Notes under the pieces: model-generated
What the model was told of the DNA's origin: nothing
Database searches by the model: none
The model's input: only the letters and a program-made list of their open reading frames with translations
DNA from: PALSA-1353 sp036267155
GTDB lineage: Bacteria; Planctomycetota; Phycisphaerae; Tepidisphaerales; Tepidisphaeraceae
Reading direction: 5' to 3'
NCBI GenBank assembly: GCA_036267155.1
Contig: DATAWP010000025.1
Coordinates: forward strand, 123,096-187,095
Length of the DNA stretch: 64,000 nt
Program-made: the position numbers and the translations under genes
In this document: in pieces, positions 34,542 through 44,149 of the stretch
Position numbering within the stretch: the first letter of the stretch is position 1
Layout of the letters: each line of letters begins with the position of its first letter

Positions 34542-35550
34542 AGGCGGTTCGGGGTTTTCTACGATTCCGCCGGCTCAATAATCCCAGGCCCCCTAACGCC
34601 AAGAGACTCACGCTCATTGGCTCTGGGACCGGGGTGCCTGTAATGTTAACGACCAACCGCGGCAAAGCTTCTATCACGTCGCCAGGGTTGTTGAAGTAGG
34701 TTGCTTGATAAAGATTGTCGGCATTTGATGTCGTCAGGGCATCACCGGCATTGTATGACCAGTAAAGCGAACCGCCGCTTATCGCGGTCGGCGAAAGTGT
34801 TACAGTTCCAACGGAAGTGCCCTCATAGAGCAGATCATTGAAAGCAGTTGTGACAGTCGTAAATTGGGCTAACGAGGTTTGGCCAGACGCTGTTGCCGGA
34901 TTTGCACGAGGATTTGCCAACGGAGTAATACCATAGTGATCACCCACATCACCGCCGCCAAAAGTGGGATTTCCTGCTGGGATGATAGGACCCGGGGGCA
35001 TAATGCCTTGTTGCAACACATCGCCTGCGTCCTGAAGGTCGGTAACGAGATTACTGTTCAAATTGGCCGTGGAGTAGTAGTCTATGGTTCCACCGAACGT
35101 ATCACGAATGGCGCCATGAAGCGGGGTCAGCGTGTAACCAGCTACGTCCGACGACTTGATCTGGAAGGAGAGTATACTAAGGCCAAGATTGGATGGCCCT
35201 GCCGAGATTCCCGTGGACTTACCACTGGGGGTGGACAAGGTCTGGCCGGCGATTGGATTCGGATTATTGCTGAGAATCGCACTGATTCCAAACTCAACGT
35301 AGTCGCCCAGTGGAACAGAAACCGTAACCGCGCTCGATGTTGGATTAATGATCGCCGTATTGGCACGAGCCGCAGCGGCAGCCGCGGTCGATCCATAACC
35401 GATCGCATCGATAACCGAAGAGCTGGAGCTTCCGGCGTTATAATACAGCGACAACGTCGCGGCGCGGGACGCCTTGACTCCCCATCCCAACGTGGCCGCC
35501 GCGGCCATTGATAAAGCCGAAAGCGTTTTCGTTTTCTTGGAGGATCGCAT
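34426..35550 (-). CDS. Exported PEP-CTERM protein of unknown function with an extended tail
   Basis: The 374-residue product has a signal peptide (1-31), a low-complexity beta-rich body rich in Ser, Thr, Ala and Gly, and a PEP-CTERM signal (VPEPMSVSLLALGGLGLL, then SRRNRRK). Unusually, about 35 further residues follow the arginine cluster before the stop, and these are encoded antisense to the end of the MFS gene (116-base convergent overlap). PEP-CTERM proteins normally end at the arginines, so a lost stop codon or frameshift is likely. GGGGAGG before the ATG fixes the start. Confidence 0.82.
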   Translation of the reverse strand: MRSSKKTKTLSALSMAAAATLGWGVKASRAATLSLYYNAGSSSSSVIDAIGYGSTAAAAAARANTAIINPTSSAVTVSVPLGDYVEFGISAILSNNPNPIAGQTLSTPSGKSTGISAGPSNLGLSILSFQIKSSDVAGYTLTPLHGAIRDTFGGTIDYYSTANLNSNLVTDLQDAGDVLQQGIMPPGPIIPAGNPTFGGGDVGDHYGITPLANPRANPATASGQTSLAQFTTVTTAFNDLLYEGTSVGTVTLSPTAISGGSLYWSYNAGDALTTSNADNLYQATYFNNPGDVIEALPRLVVNITGTPVPEPMSVSLLALGGLGLLSRRNRRKPRTAFTPPSPRPFRICWGHDPRCAGASSGRRSIAGSPRRAFR

Positions 35551-35843
35551 GATTTTACCTCCCCAGGTTAAGACTATTTGAGATCGCCATTTCCGCCCTT
35601 TTTTCCGCGAGCTCGCAGCACCGCCTAGCCAGGCGCCTTCCGCTCAGCCCCAGTAGACGGGAAACAAATCATACCGCGGCGCTGGTAAACCCCGAACACA
35701 AATCTCGCAAAAACAGGGCCGAAACTGAAAATCTTGCGTTTGGAAACGATCGGCTGGAGCCTGCCCCCAAGGGCCGATTTGTCAGGAATTCCAACTGCTG
35801 ATACTTTAACGCCATCCATTTTCCGTAAAAAAAGGAGCAACCG
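35551..35843. other. Divergent intergenic region, no gene seen
   Basis: Separates the PEP-CTERM gene from the alpha-galactosidase. No RNA gene or short reading frame is convincing. AAAAGGAG at its right end is the ribosome site of the galactosidase. Confidence 0.45.
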
Positions 35844-37022
35844 ATGACGGGCAGAGTGATGGCGGCAATGCTGGGGTGTGCGGTGGCCGTGCTCGCTGGG
35901 CAGAAGGCGAGCGCTCAGGACCTCGCTCCCACGCCGCCGATGGGGTGGAACAGTTGGAACACGTTTCAGACCCATATCGACGAAGACCTCATCAAATCGA
36001 CCGCCGACACCATGATCGCCAGCGGCATGCGCGATGCCGGATACGTCTACGTCAACCTGGACGATGGATGGTCGGCCAAGGAGCGCGACGCCGGCGGCAA
36101 CCTCGTCGGCGATCCGCAGCGGTTTCCCGACGGCATGAAGGCGCTGGGGGATTACCTCCACGCCCACGGCTTTAAATTCGGAATCTATAACTGCGCCGGC
36201 ACGGAAACCTGCGCGGGATATCCCGGCGCCCGCGGCCACGAATTTCAGGATGCCAAGACCTACGCCTCCTGGGGAGTCGATTATCTGAAGTTTGATTGGT
36301 GCCACACCGAAGGCCTCGTAGCGCCCGAGGCGTACAAAAAAATGCACGAAGCCCTCGCGGCGTCAGGCCGACCGATCGTCTTCAGCATCTGCGAATGGGG
36401 CAACAGCAAGCCCTGGACCTGGGCCAAGGGCATCGGCCAGCTTTGGCGCACCACCGGCGACATCTCCCCCTGTTGGGATTGCAAAAATAAATGGTCGGAG
36501 GGATGGAAGCGGATTCTCGATCAGCAGGTTCCGCTCGCCCAGTATGCGGGGCCCGGCCACTGGAACGATCCCGATATGCTGGAAGTCGGCAATAAGGGCC
36601 TGACCCCGGCCGAATGGCGCGGGCATTTCAGCCTCTGGTGCATCCTCGCCGCCCCTCTGATCGCCGGCAACGACGTGCGCAACATGACAAAGGAAACGCA
36701 GGACATTCTCACCAATCACGAGGTGATCGCGATCGATCAGGATCCGCTCGGCAAAGAAGGCACGCGCTTCCGAGCCGATGCGGATGAAGAAATCTGGATC
36801 AAAGAACTGTCCAACGGACAGTGGGCCGTCTGCCTGCTGAATCCCACGGCGGCATCGAAGCAAACCAAACTGAATTGGAAAGACCTGACCTTTCTCAATG
36901 GCCGGAAATATCTCGTCCGCGATCTTTGGGCGCAGAAGGACCTCGGCGATACCAGCACGGACTTTAGCGGCGAAATCGCCTCGCACGATGTCGCGCTGTT
37001 CCGGCTCACGCCGGCGAAATGA
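35844..37022 (+). CDS. Exported alpha-galactosidase, glycoside hydrolase family 27
   Basis: The 392-residue enzyme has a signal peptide (1-24) and the GH27 barrel: TPPMGWNSWNTF at the start, YVYVNLDDGW, the nucleophile in DYLKFDW (Asp151), and GPGHWNDPDMLEVGN (237-251), which supplies the acid/base aspartate. A C-terminal beta domain follows from about residue 300. It cleaves terminal alpha-galactose, or N-acetyl-galactosamine in relatives, from oligosaccharides in the periplasm or outside. The sodium:solute symporter is 5 kb away and not obviously linked. Confidence 0.93.
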   Translation: MTGRVMAAMLGCAVAVLAGQKASAQDLAPTPPMGWNSWNTFQTHIDEDLIKSTADTMIASGMRDAGYVYVNLDDGWSAKERDAGGNLVGDPQRFPDGMKALGDYLHAHGFKFGIYNCAGTETCAGYPGARGHEFQDAKTYASWGVDYLKFDWCHTEGLVAPEAYKKMHEALAASGRPIVFSICEWGNSKPWTWAKGIGQLWRTTGDISPCWDCKNKWSEGWKRILDQQVPLAQYAGPGHWNDPDMLEVGNKGLTPAEWRGHFSLWCILAAPLIAGNDVRNMTKETQDILTNHEVIAIDQDPLGKEGTRFRADADEEIWIKELSNGQWAVCLLNPTAASKQTKLNWKDLTFLNGRKYLVRDLWAQKDLGDTSTDFSGEIASHDVALFRLTPAK

Positions 37023-37025
37023 GCG

Positions 37026-38747
37026 ATGGATCGATTTTCTTCTTCTCGATGCCTTTGGACCGTTGGCGTTGCCTGCCTCTGTCTTTTGTGCAGCTGCGCC
37101 CAGAATCGTTGCCCTGAACTCTACTATCACGTGATTCAGTTCGATCCCGACGGCAACACCGTCAATCCACTGACGGGGGCAAAATATTCAAAGCGCCAAA
37201 CTGAAAAACAGTTCACCGATATTCTCGACAACATTCAGACCTATCTGGCCAACAAGTCTCACCCCACGGTCCTCATTTACGTTCACGGCGGCTTGAACAG
37301 CCCCGACGATGCCGTCGCCGTGGCCCAGGCCCACCTGACGGAAATTTCCCAGGAAGATAAAAGTTGCTACGCAATCTTTGCCATCTGGAATTCGGGTCTT
37401 GGAAGCACTTATGCCGAGCATCTCTTCGACGTTCGCCAGGGCCGCAAGGACTCGGAGACGGAAACCTGGGGGAAGTTCGATTTTCCCGTGTATCTGTTTT
37501 CGGATTTCCTGGTCGCCATCGCGCGGGCGCCGACGGTATGGCTGCAACAGGGCGCAACCGACATGGACTCGGTTGAAGCGGGCCTCGCGTCCATCGCCAG
37601 CTATCACAGGACCACCACGGCCCTGCAATCGCAGCAATCTTCCACGGCCGCGACCCGTTCGGCTGGCCAGTTGCCGGATCATGCCGAAGTCTGGCTGGAA
37701 CGAAAACACCAGGTCAACACGGCGGCTTTTTATCTGCAACTGAACCGCCTCTATTACCAGGATTCGCAGCGCCCCTCGGGTCAGCCGAGAAAACAGATCG
37801 CGATTTCAATCGGTCCCGATGAATCCAAGCCGGTGGACTGGTTCAGCCGAGCCGCGGTCTACGCGGCATTCCTGCCCGCCAAACAATTGAACGCGCCCCT
37901 CGTTGACGCGCTGGGCACCCCTGCCTGGCGAGACATGTCGCGGAGGGCCCAGACGATCGTCGATGGCTCTTCGGATTTCAGGGTCACCGAAAAAACCACT
38001 CAAAGCGAGATTACCGATTACGTACAAAGGGGGACCAACGGCGGGCTGGACCTCTTCATGAGCGAACTTGCAAGCCGCTCGCAACCTGCCAAAGGCGCCG
38101 CAGCGCCGCCGTGGCAGATCACGCTGATCGCGCACAGCGCCGGCTCGATCGTGCTCAACGAAGTTTTACGCCGGCAAATCCAGCGGGAAGTGCAACCCGG
38201 CGAAATTGCTCCGCTGCCGGTCCGGAACATCGTCTACATGGCGCCAGCCTGCACGATCCGCGACTTCACCGAATCCGTCATTCCATTTATGGAATTGAAA
38301 AATCATTCCGATTCGCAGTTCTTCGACCTCACGTTGCATCCATCCGCCGAAACGCTCGAGGCGGAATTCTATGAATTGATTCCTCGCGGCAGCCTGCTGT
38401 GCTGGATCGACGATTTCCTCGGCTCGCCGCAAACGCCGCTGGATCGAACGCTGGGGCGCTGGGACAACATCCTTCAGGTGCCGTACGTCTTTCCCCAGTC
38501 GCTGCGCGGCCGCGTGGCCATCAAAGCGTTTGCCCTCCAGCGCCCCGGTGCCAAGACCTCCTCCCCGCCCATTTGGGAGCCGCAGATCCACGGTGACTTC
38601 TCGCAATCGCCGTTTTGGGACTCCCGCTTCTGGCAGCCCGATCCGCCTTTGAGCCCGGACAATCCGAGGATAAAAGTAGCGAAGATGGAAAATGCGAGAA
38701 TGAAAGAAGAAGCGCCGCGAGCCGTCAATAACCCCGCGGCCAATTGA
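37026..38747 (+). CDS. Lipoprotein alpha/beta hydrolase of unknown substrate
   Basis: The 573-residue protein has a lipoprotein signal with LCSC (Cys24). Two hydrolase features follow: VLIYVHGGLN (oxyanion strand) and LIAHSAGSIVLNEV, the nucleophile elbow with Ser371. The long middle part (about 130-350) is unlike known families. The gene starts three bases after the galactosidase stop, so co-transcription is likely, and it may act on a substrate in the periplasm. The substrate is unknown. Confidence 0.8.
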   Translation: MDRFSSSRCLWTVGVACLCLLCSCAQNRCPELYYHVIQFDPDGNTVNPLTGAKYSKRQTEKQFTDILDNIQTYLANKSHPTVLIYVHGGLNSPDDAVAVAQAHLTEISQEDKSCYAIFAIWNSGLGSTYAEHLFDVRQGRKDSETETWGKFDFPVYLFSDFLVAIARAPTVWLQQGATDMDSVEAGLASIASYHRTTTALQSQQSSTAATRSAGQLPDHAEVWLERKHQVNTAAFYLQLNRLYYQDSQRPSGQPRKQIAISIGPDESKPVDWFSRAAVYAAFLPAKQLNAPLVDALGTPAWRDMSRRAQTIVDGSSDFRVTEKTTQSEITDYVQRGTNGGLDLFMSELASRSQPAKGAAAPPWQITLIAHSAGSIVLNEVLRRQIQREVQPGEIAPLPVRNIVYMAPACTIRDFTESVIPFMELKNHSDSQFFDLTLHPSAETLEAEFYELIPRGSLLCWIDDFLGSPQTPLDRTLGRWDNILQVPYVFPQSLRGRVAIKAFALQRPGAKTSSPPIWEPQIHGDFSQSPFWDSRFWQPDPPLSPDNPRIKVAKMENARMKEEAPRAVNNPAAN

Positions 38748-38779
38748 GTGAAGCGTTGCTCCAACGGTAAATAGCGACC

Positions 38780-40993
38780 GTGAAAACAGATGAGGCATTA
38801 CAAGCGGCGATGCGGCATCATCAGGCCGGGCAGTTGGCTGCCGCGGAGAAAATCTATCGCGAAATACTCCGGCAACATCCGGATCATCCCGATGCCCTGC
38901 AAATGCTGGGCATTCTGGCCGGCCAGCGCGGTGACGCCGACGCCGCGATCGATCTGATCCGCCGGGCCATTAGCGCCAATCCCGATTATCCCGGCGCGTA
39001 TCGAAATCTCGCTCCGCTGTTGGCGCAACAGCACCGGTTCGACGAAGCGATCGCGGCGTACAAGAAGTTTCTCGAGCTTCGGCCCGATGTGCCCGAGATT
39101 CACCGCGATCTCGGCGCCGTGCTCAAGGCCAGTGGGCGAATGGATGAAGCCGCCGCTTCCGTGTCCCGGGCCGTCCAGCTTAAGCCGGACTTCGCCGATG
39201 CCCACAATGATCTTGGATATATTTTTTTGATCCAGAATCGACCGGACGACGCCATCGCCGCGTACTGGAAGGTGATCGCGCTGAAGCCCGAATTTGCCGG
39301 GGCCCACAACAATTTGGGCAATGCGCTGAGCAAAAAGAGACGGATCGCAGAAGCACTGGCCGCATACCGCCGCGCCGCCCAACTCGAGCCGAATTCCGCC
39401 GCGGCCCACAACGGCATCGGCAACATGCTCCGCCAAACCGGCGAATTGGACCAAGCCATCGCCGCTTATTTGACGGCCATCCGCCTCAAACCCGACTTCG
39501 CCCTGGCCTATTTTAATTTGGGCCAGGCGTACCGCAGCGCCGGCCGGTACGAGGAGGCGCTCTCCGCCTACGGTCATGTTCTCAAAACCGATGCCGATGA
39601 TGCCGAAGTCCATGCGAACATGGCCGTGGTTCTAGCCGAGATGCGGCGGTTCGATGAGGCGATGGCCGCTCATGCCCGGCTGGCCGCACTCGTGCCCGAT
39701 TCCCCCGTCATGCACGAAACGCTGGGCGAGATCATGTTGCGCCAACACAACGCGCCCGCCGCGGCCGATCACTTTCGCCGCTCCGTCGCCATCGATCCCA
39801 ACCGCGATAGCGCCTGGAACGGCCTCGGCTTGGCTTTGCAGTCCCAGGGCAGGTTCGACGAAGCCGCGAAATGTTTTCGGCGCGTGCTGGAGCTTTGCCC
39901 AAACGCCGCCATCGGGCTTGTCTATAGACATCTGGTCAATACCGGCAGAATTGCCGCCGGGCAGACGGACATTGACCGGCTCACGGCTTCGCTCAACGAG
40001 CCGGATATCCCGGCCGTCAGCCGCGTTGCCGCCGGCTTTGCACTTGGGAAGGTGCTGGACGAAGTGCAGCGTTTCGACGAGGCGTTCGTCCGCTACGCCG
40101 AGGCCAATTCACTGGTCAAGCAACTACAAACGGCCGCCGGCGAACGCTATGACCCGCAAATCGTCCAACGCCAGCTTGAGCAGACCATTGATACCTTCAC
40201 GCCGGAGTTCTTCCGGCAACGACGCGACTGGACGGAGCCGTCACAACTTCCCGTATTCATTGTCGGAATGCCGCGCTCGGGCACGACGCTCGTGCAGCAA
40301 ATCGCGGCCAGCCATCCGCAGGTCCACGGAGCGGGCGAGCTGCACGACATCGCCAACATCCTGAAAACACTGGGGGGAACCGACCTGAAATCCGCGGCGC
40401 TGGCGTGGAATCGCGACGCGATAAAAACGGCGGCCGATCGCCACCTCCAGCGCCTGCGGTCGCTCAACGCAACCGCTTTGCGCATCATCGACAAGATGCC
40501 GAACAACATCCATCGCCTCGGCCTGATTTCCCTGCTCTTTCCGGCGGCGCGCGTGATTTTCTGCCGCCGCGAGGCGCGCGACACTTGTCTATCCTGCTAT
40601 TTTCAGTGGTTCTCCATCGGCAACACTTTTGCCTATGATCTGGCGCACTGCGGCCACGAATACATTGCAACCGACCGCTTGATGGATCATTGGCGTCAGG
40701 CCCTTCCGCTGCCGATGATCGACCTGCAATACGAGGATTTGGTGGCCGATCTGGAGGGCCAGAGCCGGCGATTGTTCGATTTTCTCGGCGTGCCATGGGA
40801 CCCGGCCTGCCTGGAGTTCCATCGCACCGAAACAACCGTCCTGACGGCGAGTTCCTGGCAAGTTCGCCAACCGATCTACCGGAATTCGCTAGGCCGCTGG
40901 CGCCACTATGAGCGCCACCTTACCCCGCTGCTGGAAGTGCTATCCTCGCCCGATCGTTCCGCCCGCCCAGCGCGGCCAGAGCAATCCGATTAA
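38780..40993 (+). CDS. TPR-repeat protein with C-terminal sulfotransferase domain
   Basis: The 737-residue protein has about eleven tetratricopeptide repeats (residues 1-390) of 34 residues each with the A..Y..A....P pattern. From about residue 490 comes a sulfotransferase: FIVGMPRSGTTLVQQ (P-loop-like PAPS 5'-phosphosulfate site around 496-503), AGELHDI and CRREARDTCLSCYF. It probably transfers sulfate from PAPS to a protein or sugar bound by the TPR scaffold. Planctomycetes carry many such proteins. Start is a GTG with no clear ribosome site. Its end overlaps the end of the convergent membrane gene by 54 bases. Confidence 0.9.
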   Translation: MKTDEALQAAMRHHQAGQLAAAEKIYREILRQHPDHPDALQMLGILAGQRGDADAAIDLIRRAISANPDYPGAYRNLAPLLAQQHRFDEAIAAYKKFLELRPDVPEIHRDLGAVLKASGRMDEAAASVSRAVQLKPDFADAHNDLGYIFLIQNRPDDAIAAYWKVIALKPEFAGAHNNLGNALSKKRRIAEALAAYRRAAQLEPNSAAAHNGIGNMLRQTGELDQAIAAYLTAIRLKPDFALAYFNLGQAYRSAGRYEEALSAYGHVLKTDADDAEVHANMAVVLAEMRRFDEAMAAHARLAALVPDSPVMHETLGEIMLRQHNAPAAADHFRRSVAIDPNRDSAWNGLGLALQSQGRFDEAAKCFRRVLELCPNAAIGLVYRHLVNTGRIAAGQTDIDRLTASLNEPDIPAVSRVAAGFALGKVLDEVQRFDEAFVRYAEANSLVKQLQTAAGERYDPQIVQRQLEQTIDTFTPEFFRQRRDWTEPSQLPVFIVGMPRSGTTLVQQIAASHPQVHGAGELHDIANILKTLGGTDLKSAALAWNRDAIKTAADRHLQRLRSLNATALRIIDKMPNNIHRLGLISLLFPAARVIFCRREARDTCLSCYFQWFSIGNTFAYDLAHCGHEYIATDRLMDHWRQALPLPMIDLQYEDLVADLEGQSRRLFDFLGVPWDPACLEFHRTETTVLTASSWQVRQPIYRNSLGRWRHYERHLTPLLEVLSSPDRSARPARPEQSD

Positions 40994-42289
40994 AATCGCC
41001 GCCGCCGGCGCCGCGTGCATCAGCAATCGATCCATCGTCACCGTCAGCAGTTCATCGATGTTCCAATTCCTCGCCACCATCAGCGCCGGAACATACGCCA
41101 GTAGATGCAGCACCAGCAAACCCCCGATGACCGCCGCCGCCGGATTTGCAAACCGTCGCCGCTGCACGATCGCCAGACCCGCCGTCACCAGCCAGAATAA
41201 TCCCCAGTCCTGCCAGTTAAGCATCTCCAGCCCCATCGCGCGCAAAATTGCCGGCAATCGGCCGACATTTGAGACGATTCCGTGAACGGTCAGATTTCCG
41301 GCGTAATCCTCATCCGTTCGCGGCAATCCCCACGAGTACAATACCCACGGCAAATAGATCGCCGCGACGATGATCGCCAGGACTCCCGCCGCCGCGATTG
41401 CCTTCCGTCGCGAACCGTGCGGTTTCATCGCCGCCAGCATCAGCACGTCGACCGCCGCCAGCGCCAGGCCTTCGTTTTTCGTCCAAGCCATCCACGCACT
41501 GAACAGCGCGCACAGCACGATGTATCCCCAACTTCCCGTTTCCTGCCAGCGCAAGATGCACAGCAGGCTGCACGCATAAAACGCGGTGATTGCCATCTCC
41601 GCCGTGCCCGAGCCGCCGTAACGGCACATCGGCTCCAGACACGCGAGCAGCGCCGTCGCCGTCAGCGCCGCGGTCGTCCCGTTGATTCGCCGAACCGCCG
41701 CGAACACCACCACCCCCATCCCTGGATACAGCAGCAGCGAGATCGACTTTCCCCAATCGTCCAACCGGCCGGTCATCGCATGCGCCCCGGCCGACATCAT
41801 CGGCACCAGCAGCGGATAACGCAGATGACTGTAGCTGAGATTCACATTCGAAAAATACGCCGGCCGTGGATACAGCGGCATCAGCGTCAACACCCGCGCC
41901 TTCAATTGCCAGATCGCAAACGCATCCCACTCGATGACCGGATACCCCAGCGAATCGAGCAAGATCGCCGATATCCCGTACCCGATCGCCACGATGCAAA
42001 CGGCCGCCCACAGCCTCGGCACTCTTGCGCCGTCCACCGCCACGGTCCGGCCGCCATTTCGCCACAAAATTGCGCCCGCAATCAGACCCGCGCCCGTTAT
42101 CGCCAGAATTTCCAATCGGCCCGGCCGCAGGCCAAGCATCGACAGGAAAATCAGGCAGATCGCCATGATCCCCGGCCCCATGCACAGGCTGAGCCCGACC
42201 GTTTCCAGCCGGGATCGCCGCCGCGCCAATCCCGCCACAACCGGATACCCGGCCACCAACAGGCAGCAAAGATAAATGGCACACCCCAT
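40940..42289 (-). CDS. Multi-pass membrane protein, GT39-like, copy B
   Basis: The 449-residue protein has about ten to twelve membrane helices. A conserved loop, EWDAFAIWQLKARVL followed by SYSHLRYPLLVPMM, is shared with the paralog at 42818-44149. The acidic tryptophan-rich loop between early helices resembles GT39/PMT transferases, so a sugar transfer role from lipid-linked donors is plausible, though unproved. It lies 15 bases after its small partner and forms the second half of a tandem duplication. Confidence 0.78.
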   Translation of the reverse strand: MGCAIYLCCLLVAGYPVVAGLARRRSRLETVGLSLCMGPGIMAICLIFLSMLGLRPGRLEILAITGAGLIAGAILWRNGGRTVAVDGARVPRLWAAVCIVAIGYGISAILLDSLGYPVIEWDAFAIWQLKARVLTLMPLYPRPAYFSNVNLSYSHLRYPLLVPMMSAGAHAMTGRLDDWGKSISLLLYPGMGVVVFAAVRRINGTTAALTATALLACLEPMCRYGGSGTAEMAITAFYACSLLCILRWQETGSWGYIVLCALFSAWMAWTKNEGLALAAVDVLMLAAMKPHGSRRKAIAAAGVLAIIVAAIYLPWVLYSWGLPRTDEDYAGNLTVHGIVSNVGRLPAILRAMGLEMLNWQDWGLFWLVTAGLAIVQRRRFANPAAAVIGGLLVLHLLAYVPALMVARNWNIDELLTVTMDRLLMHAAPAAAILIGLLWPRWAGGTIGRG

Positions 42290-42304
42290 AAGAACGGCGC
42301 TTCC

Positions 42305-42793
42305 TTATCGCCCCAACCACTTCACCCCGGCGACGAACGGCTGCGTTCTCACCGGATCAAAGTCCACGATGATGATCGATCCCACGCCGTGGTCCCACAG
42401 CCACTTCTCGCTCGGATACGAGTTGGCGGCCAGGACCTGAAACGGTTTGTTCAAGACATCTCCCGGCCGCGCCACCAGCACCGGCCGCGGATACATCACA
42501 TACACGGCGCGAAAATAAATGTTGGTCGCATATCCCGCCCACTGCCCGCGAAAGTTGACGAATTTCAAAAACACCCCTCGCCCGGGCTCGGCCCTGTTTA
42601 GAATGTATCCATCCCACTGGACATACGATTGGTTGAGATGCTGCGGCTCCGCCAGACCGAATTGGCGATAAACGTCAAAACCAATGCACAACCCCATCGA
42701 CGTGACGATCAGCAATCCGCCAAACCATTCAAGGAAAATGCGAGCTTTGCCAGGCAAACCGGCAAATTGTATTTCCCCACCCCCCAACGTCAA
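42305..42793 (-). CDS. Small anchored protein of the duplicated membrane module, copy B
   Basis: The 162-residue product has one N-terminal membrane helix (ARIFLEWFGGLLIVTSMG) and an exported domain. It contains YFRAVYVMYPRPVLVARP, matching YRAVYVLYPQPVLAVF of the protein at 44150. The start is uncertain because 42793 is a TTG, and the stop of the preceding large gene is only 25 bases away. The role is unknown. Pairing with the GT39-like protein in both copies suggests they work together. Confidence 0.7.
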   Translation of the reverse strand: MTLGGGEIQFAGLPGKARIFLEWFGGLLIVTSMGLCIGFDVYRQFGLAEPQHLNQSYVQWDGYILNRAEPGRGVFLKFVNFRGQWAGYATNIYFRAVYVMYPRPVLVARPGDVLNKPFQVLAANSYPSEKWLWDHGVGSIIIVDFDPVRTQPFVAGVKWLGR

Positions 42794-42817
42794 ACCATCC
42801 AGCGCGGCTTGCCGAGT

Positions 42818-44149
42818 TCAGTCGGCAGGTCCCCACATCACCCCAATCAACATCGCTGCCACCGGGGACACGTGCAGCAGCAGCCGGTCCATGGTTACCG
42901 GCAACAGATCGTAAATGTTCCAATTGTTCGCCAGGTATGCCAGCACATAAACCATCAACTGCAATAATCCCAGCGCCCACAGCATCCCGGCCGCCCGCCG
43001 ATCAAATCCGCGCCATCGCAGCGCCGCCAGCGCCGGCGCTGCCACCCAGAGAATTCCCCATTGACGCCAATCGATGAACTCCAGTCCCATCGTCCGCAAA
43101 ATGGCCGGTAGCCGAGGCGAATTCGCGGCAATAATTGCCAAAGATATTCGGCTGGCATAGTCCTCATCAATCCGGGGAACGGTCCGAATGTACAACAACC
43201 ATGGCGCGATTAAAATTGCGATGATAGAAATAAACACCATTTCCCGCGCCAGCGATCGCCTCCATGACCGCGACAGATTGAAGACGGCGAGCGCATTGAT
43301 CGCGGCCAGGGCCATTCCCTCGTTCTTCGTCCATGCTGCGCAGGCGCTGAACAGCGCCGCCAGTATCAGGTCGCCCCACGCCGCGCTTTGCTGCCATCGC
43401 AGCAGGCACACGACCGAGCAACCATAGAACGCGGTCAGCGCCATTTCGGCGGTTCCCGAGCATCCATAGCGGTAGAACGCCGGCAGATTCAGCATCAGGG
43501 CGGTCATCGTGATCGCGGCCGCATGTCCGCTGAACCGGCGCACCGCCGCATAAACCGCCGCCCCCACCCCGATAAACAGCAGCAGCGACGGCGCCTTCTC
43601 CAGCCCGTCGTCTATCCGCCCGGTCATCGCGTGAACACCGGCGGATATCATCGGCATCAACACCGGATATCTCAGATGGCTATAACCCAATTCGGCGTTC
43701 GAGAAATACGCCGGCTTCGGATACAGCGCGCCGCCGACCAACACTTTTGCCTTCAGTTGCCAGCACATGAACGCATCCCATTCCGTGGTCGGCTCCACCA
43801 GGGCTTGCGTCCCTTCTACCATCACGGCATACCCGATCGCCGCCAGGCAAATCGCCGTCCATATTTTCAGATACGTCGGCAGGGGAGCTTTGACCTCCTT
43901 CGCTTCCCGCACGCCGCGCCGCCATTTGCTCAACGCCGGGATTGCAAACAACGCCGCCAATAGGATGATCTCCCCCCGCGAGGGCCGCAGGCCCAGCATC
44001 GACAGCCCGATCATGCAGAGTCCCAGCAACCCCGGCCCCAGGCATGCGCTCAATCCAAATCGCTCGATTCGTGATCCCCGCGCGACGAGCCGGCCGACCA
44101 CCGCATAGCCGGCCAATAGCGCCACGCAAAGATAAGCCGCGCACCACAT
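42818..44149 (-). CDS. Multi-pass membrane protein, GT39-like, copy A
   Basis: The 443-residue protein is clearly paralogous to 40940-42289. The two share the start (GCAIYLCCLLVAGY versus WCAAYLCVALLAGY), the loop TEWDAFMCWQLKAKVL, SYSHLRYPVLMPMISAGVHAMTGR, and the C-terminal NWNIYDLLPVTMDRLLLHVSP segment. Both have about ten to twelve helices. Its ATG abuts the stop of the small partner (TAA then ATG), so the genes form an operon. Confidence 0.8.
   Translation of the reverse strand: MWCAAYLCVALLAGYAVVGRLVARGSRIERFGLSACLGPGLLGLCMIGLSMLGLRPSRGEIILLAALFAIPALSKWRRGVREAKEVKAPLPTYLKIWTAICLAAIGYAVMVEGTQALVEPTTEWDAFMCWQLKAKVLVGGALYPKPAYFSNAELGYSHLRYPVLMPMISAGVHAMTGRIDDGLEKAPSLLLFIGVGAAVYAAVRRFSGHAAAITMTALMLNLPAFYRYGCSGTAEMALTAFYGCSVVCLLRWQQSAAWGDLILAALFSACAAWTKNEGMALAAINALAVFNLSRSWRRSLAREMVFISIIAILIAPWLLYIRTVPRIDEDYASRISLAIIAANSPRLPAILRTMGLEFIDWRQWGILWVAAPALAALRWRGFDRRAAGMLWALGLLQLMVYVLAYLANNWNIYDLLPVTMDRLLLHVSPVAAMLIGVMWGPAD

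Noticed and set aside
41282..42601. A 439-codon plus-strand frame across the GT39-like gene
   Set aside because: Dominated by Arg, His, Pro and Gln, antisense to a clear membrane protein gene.
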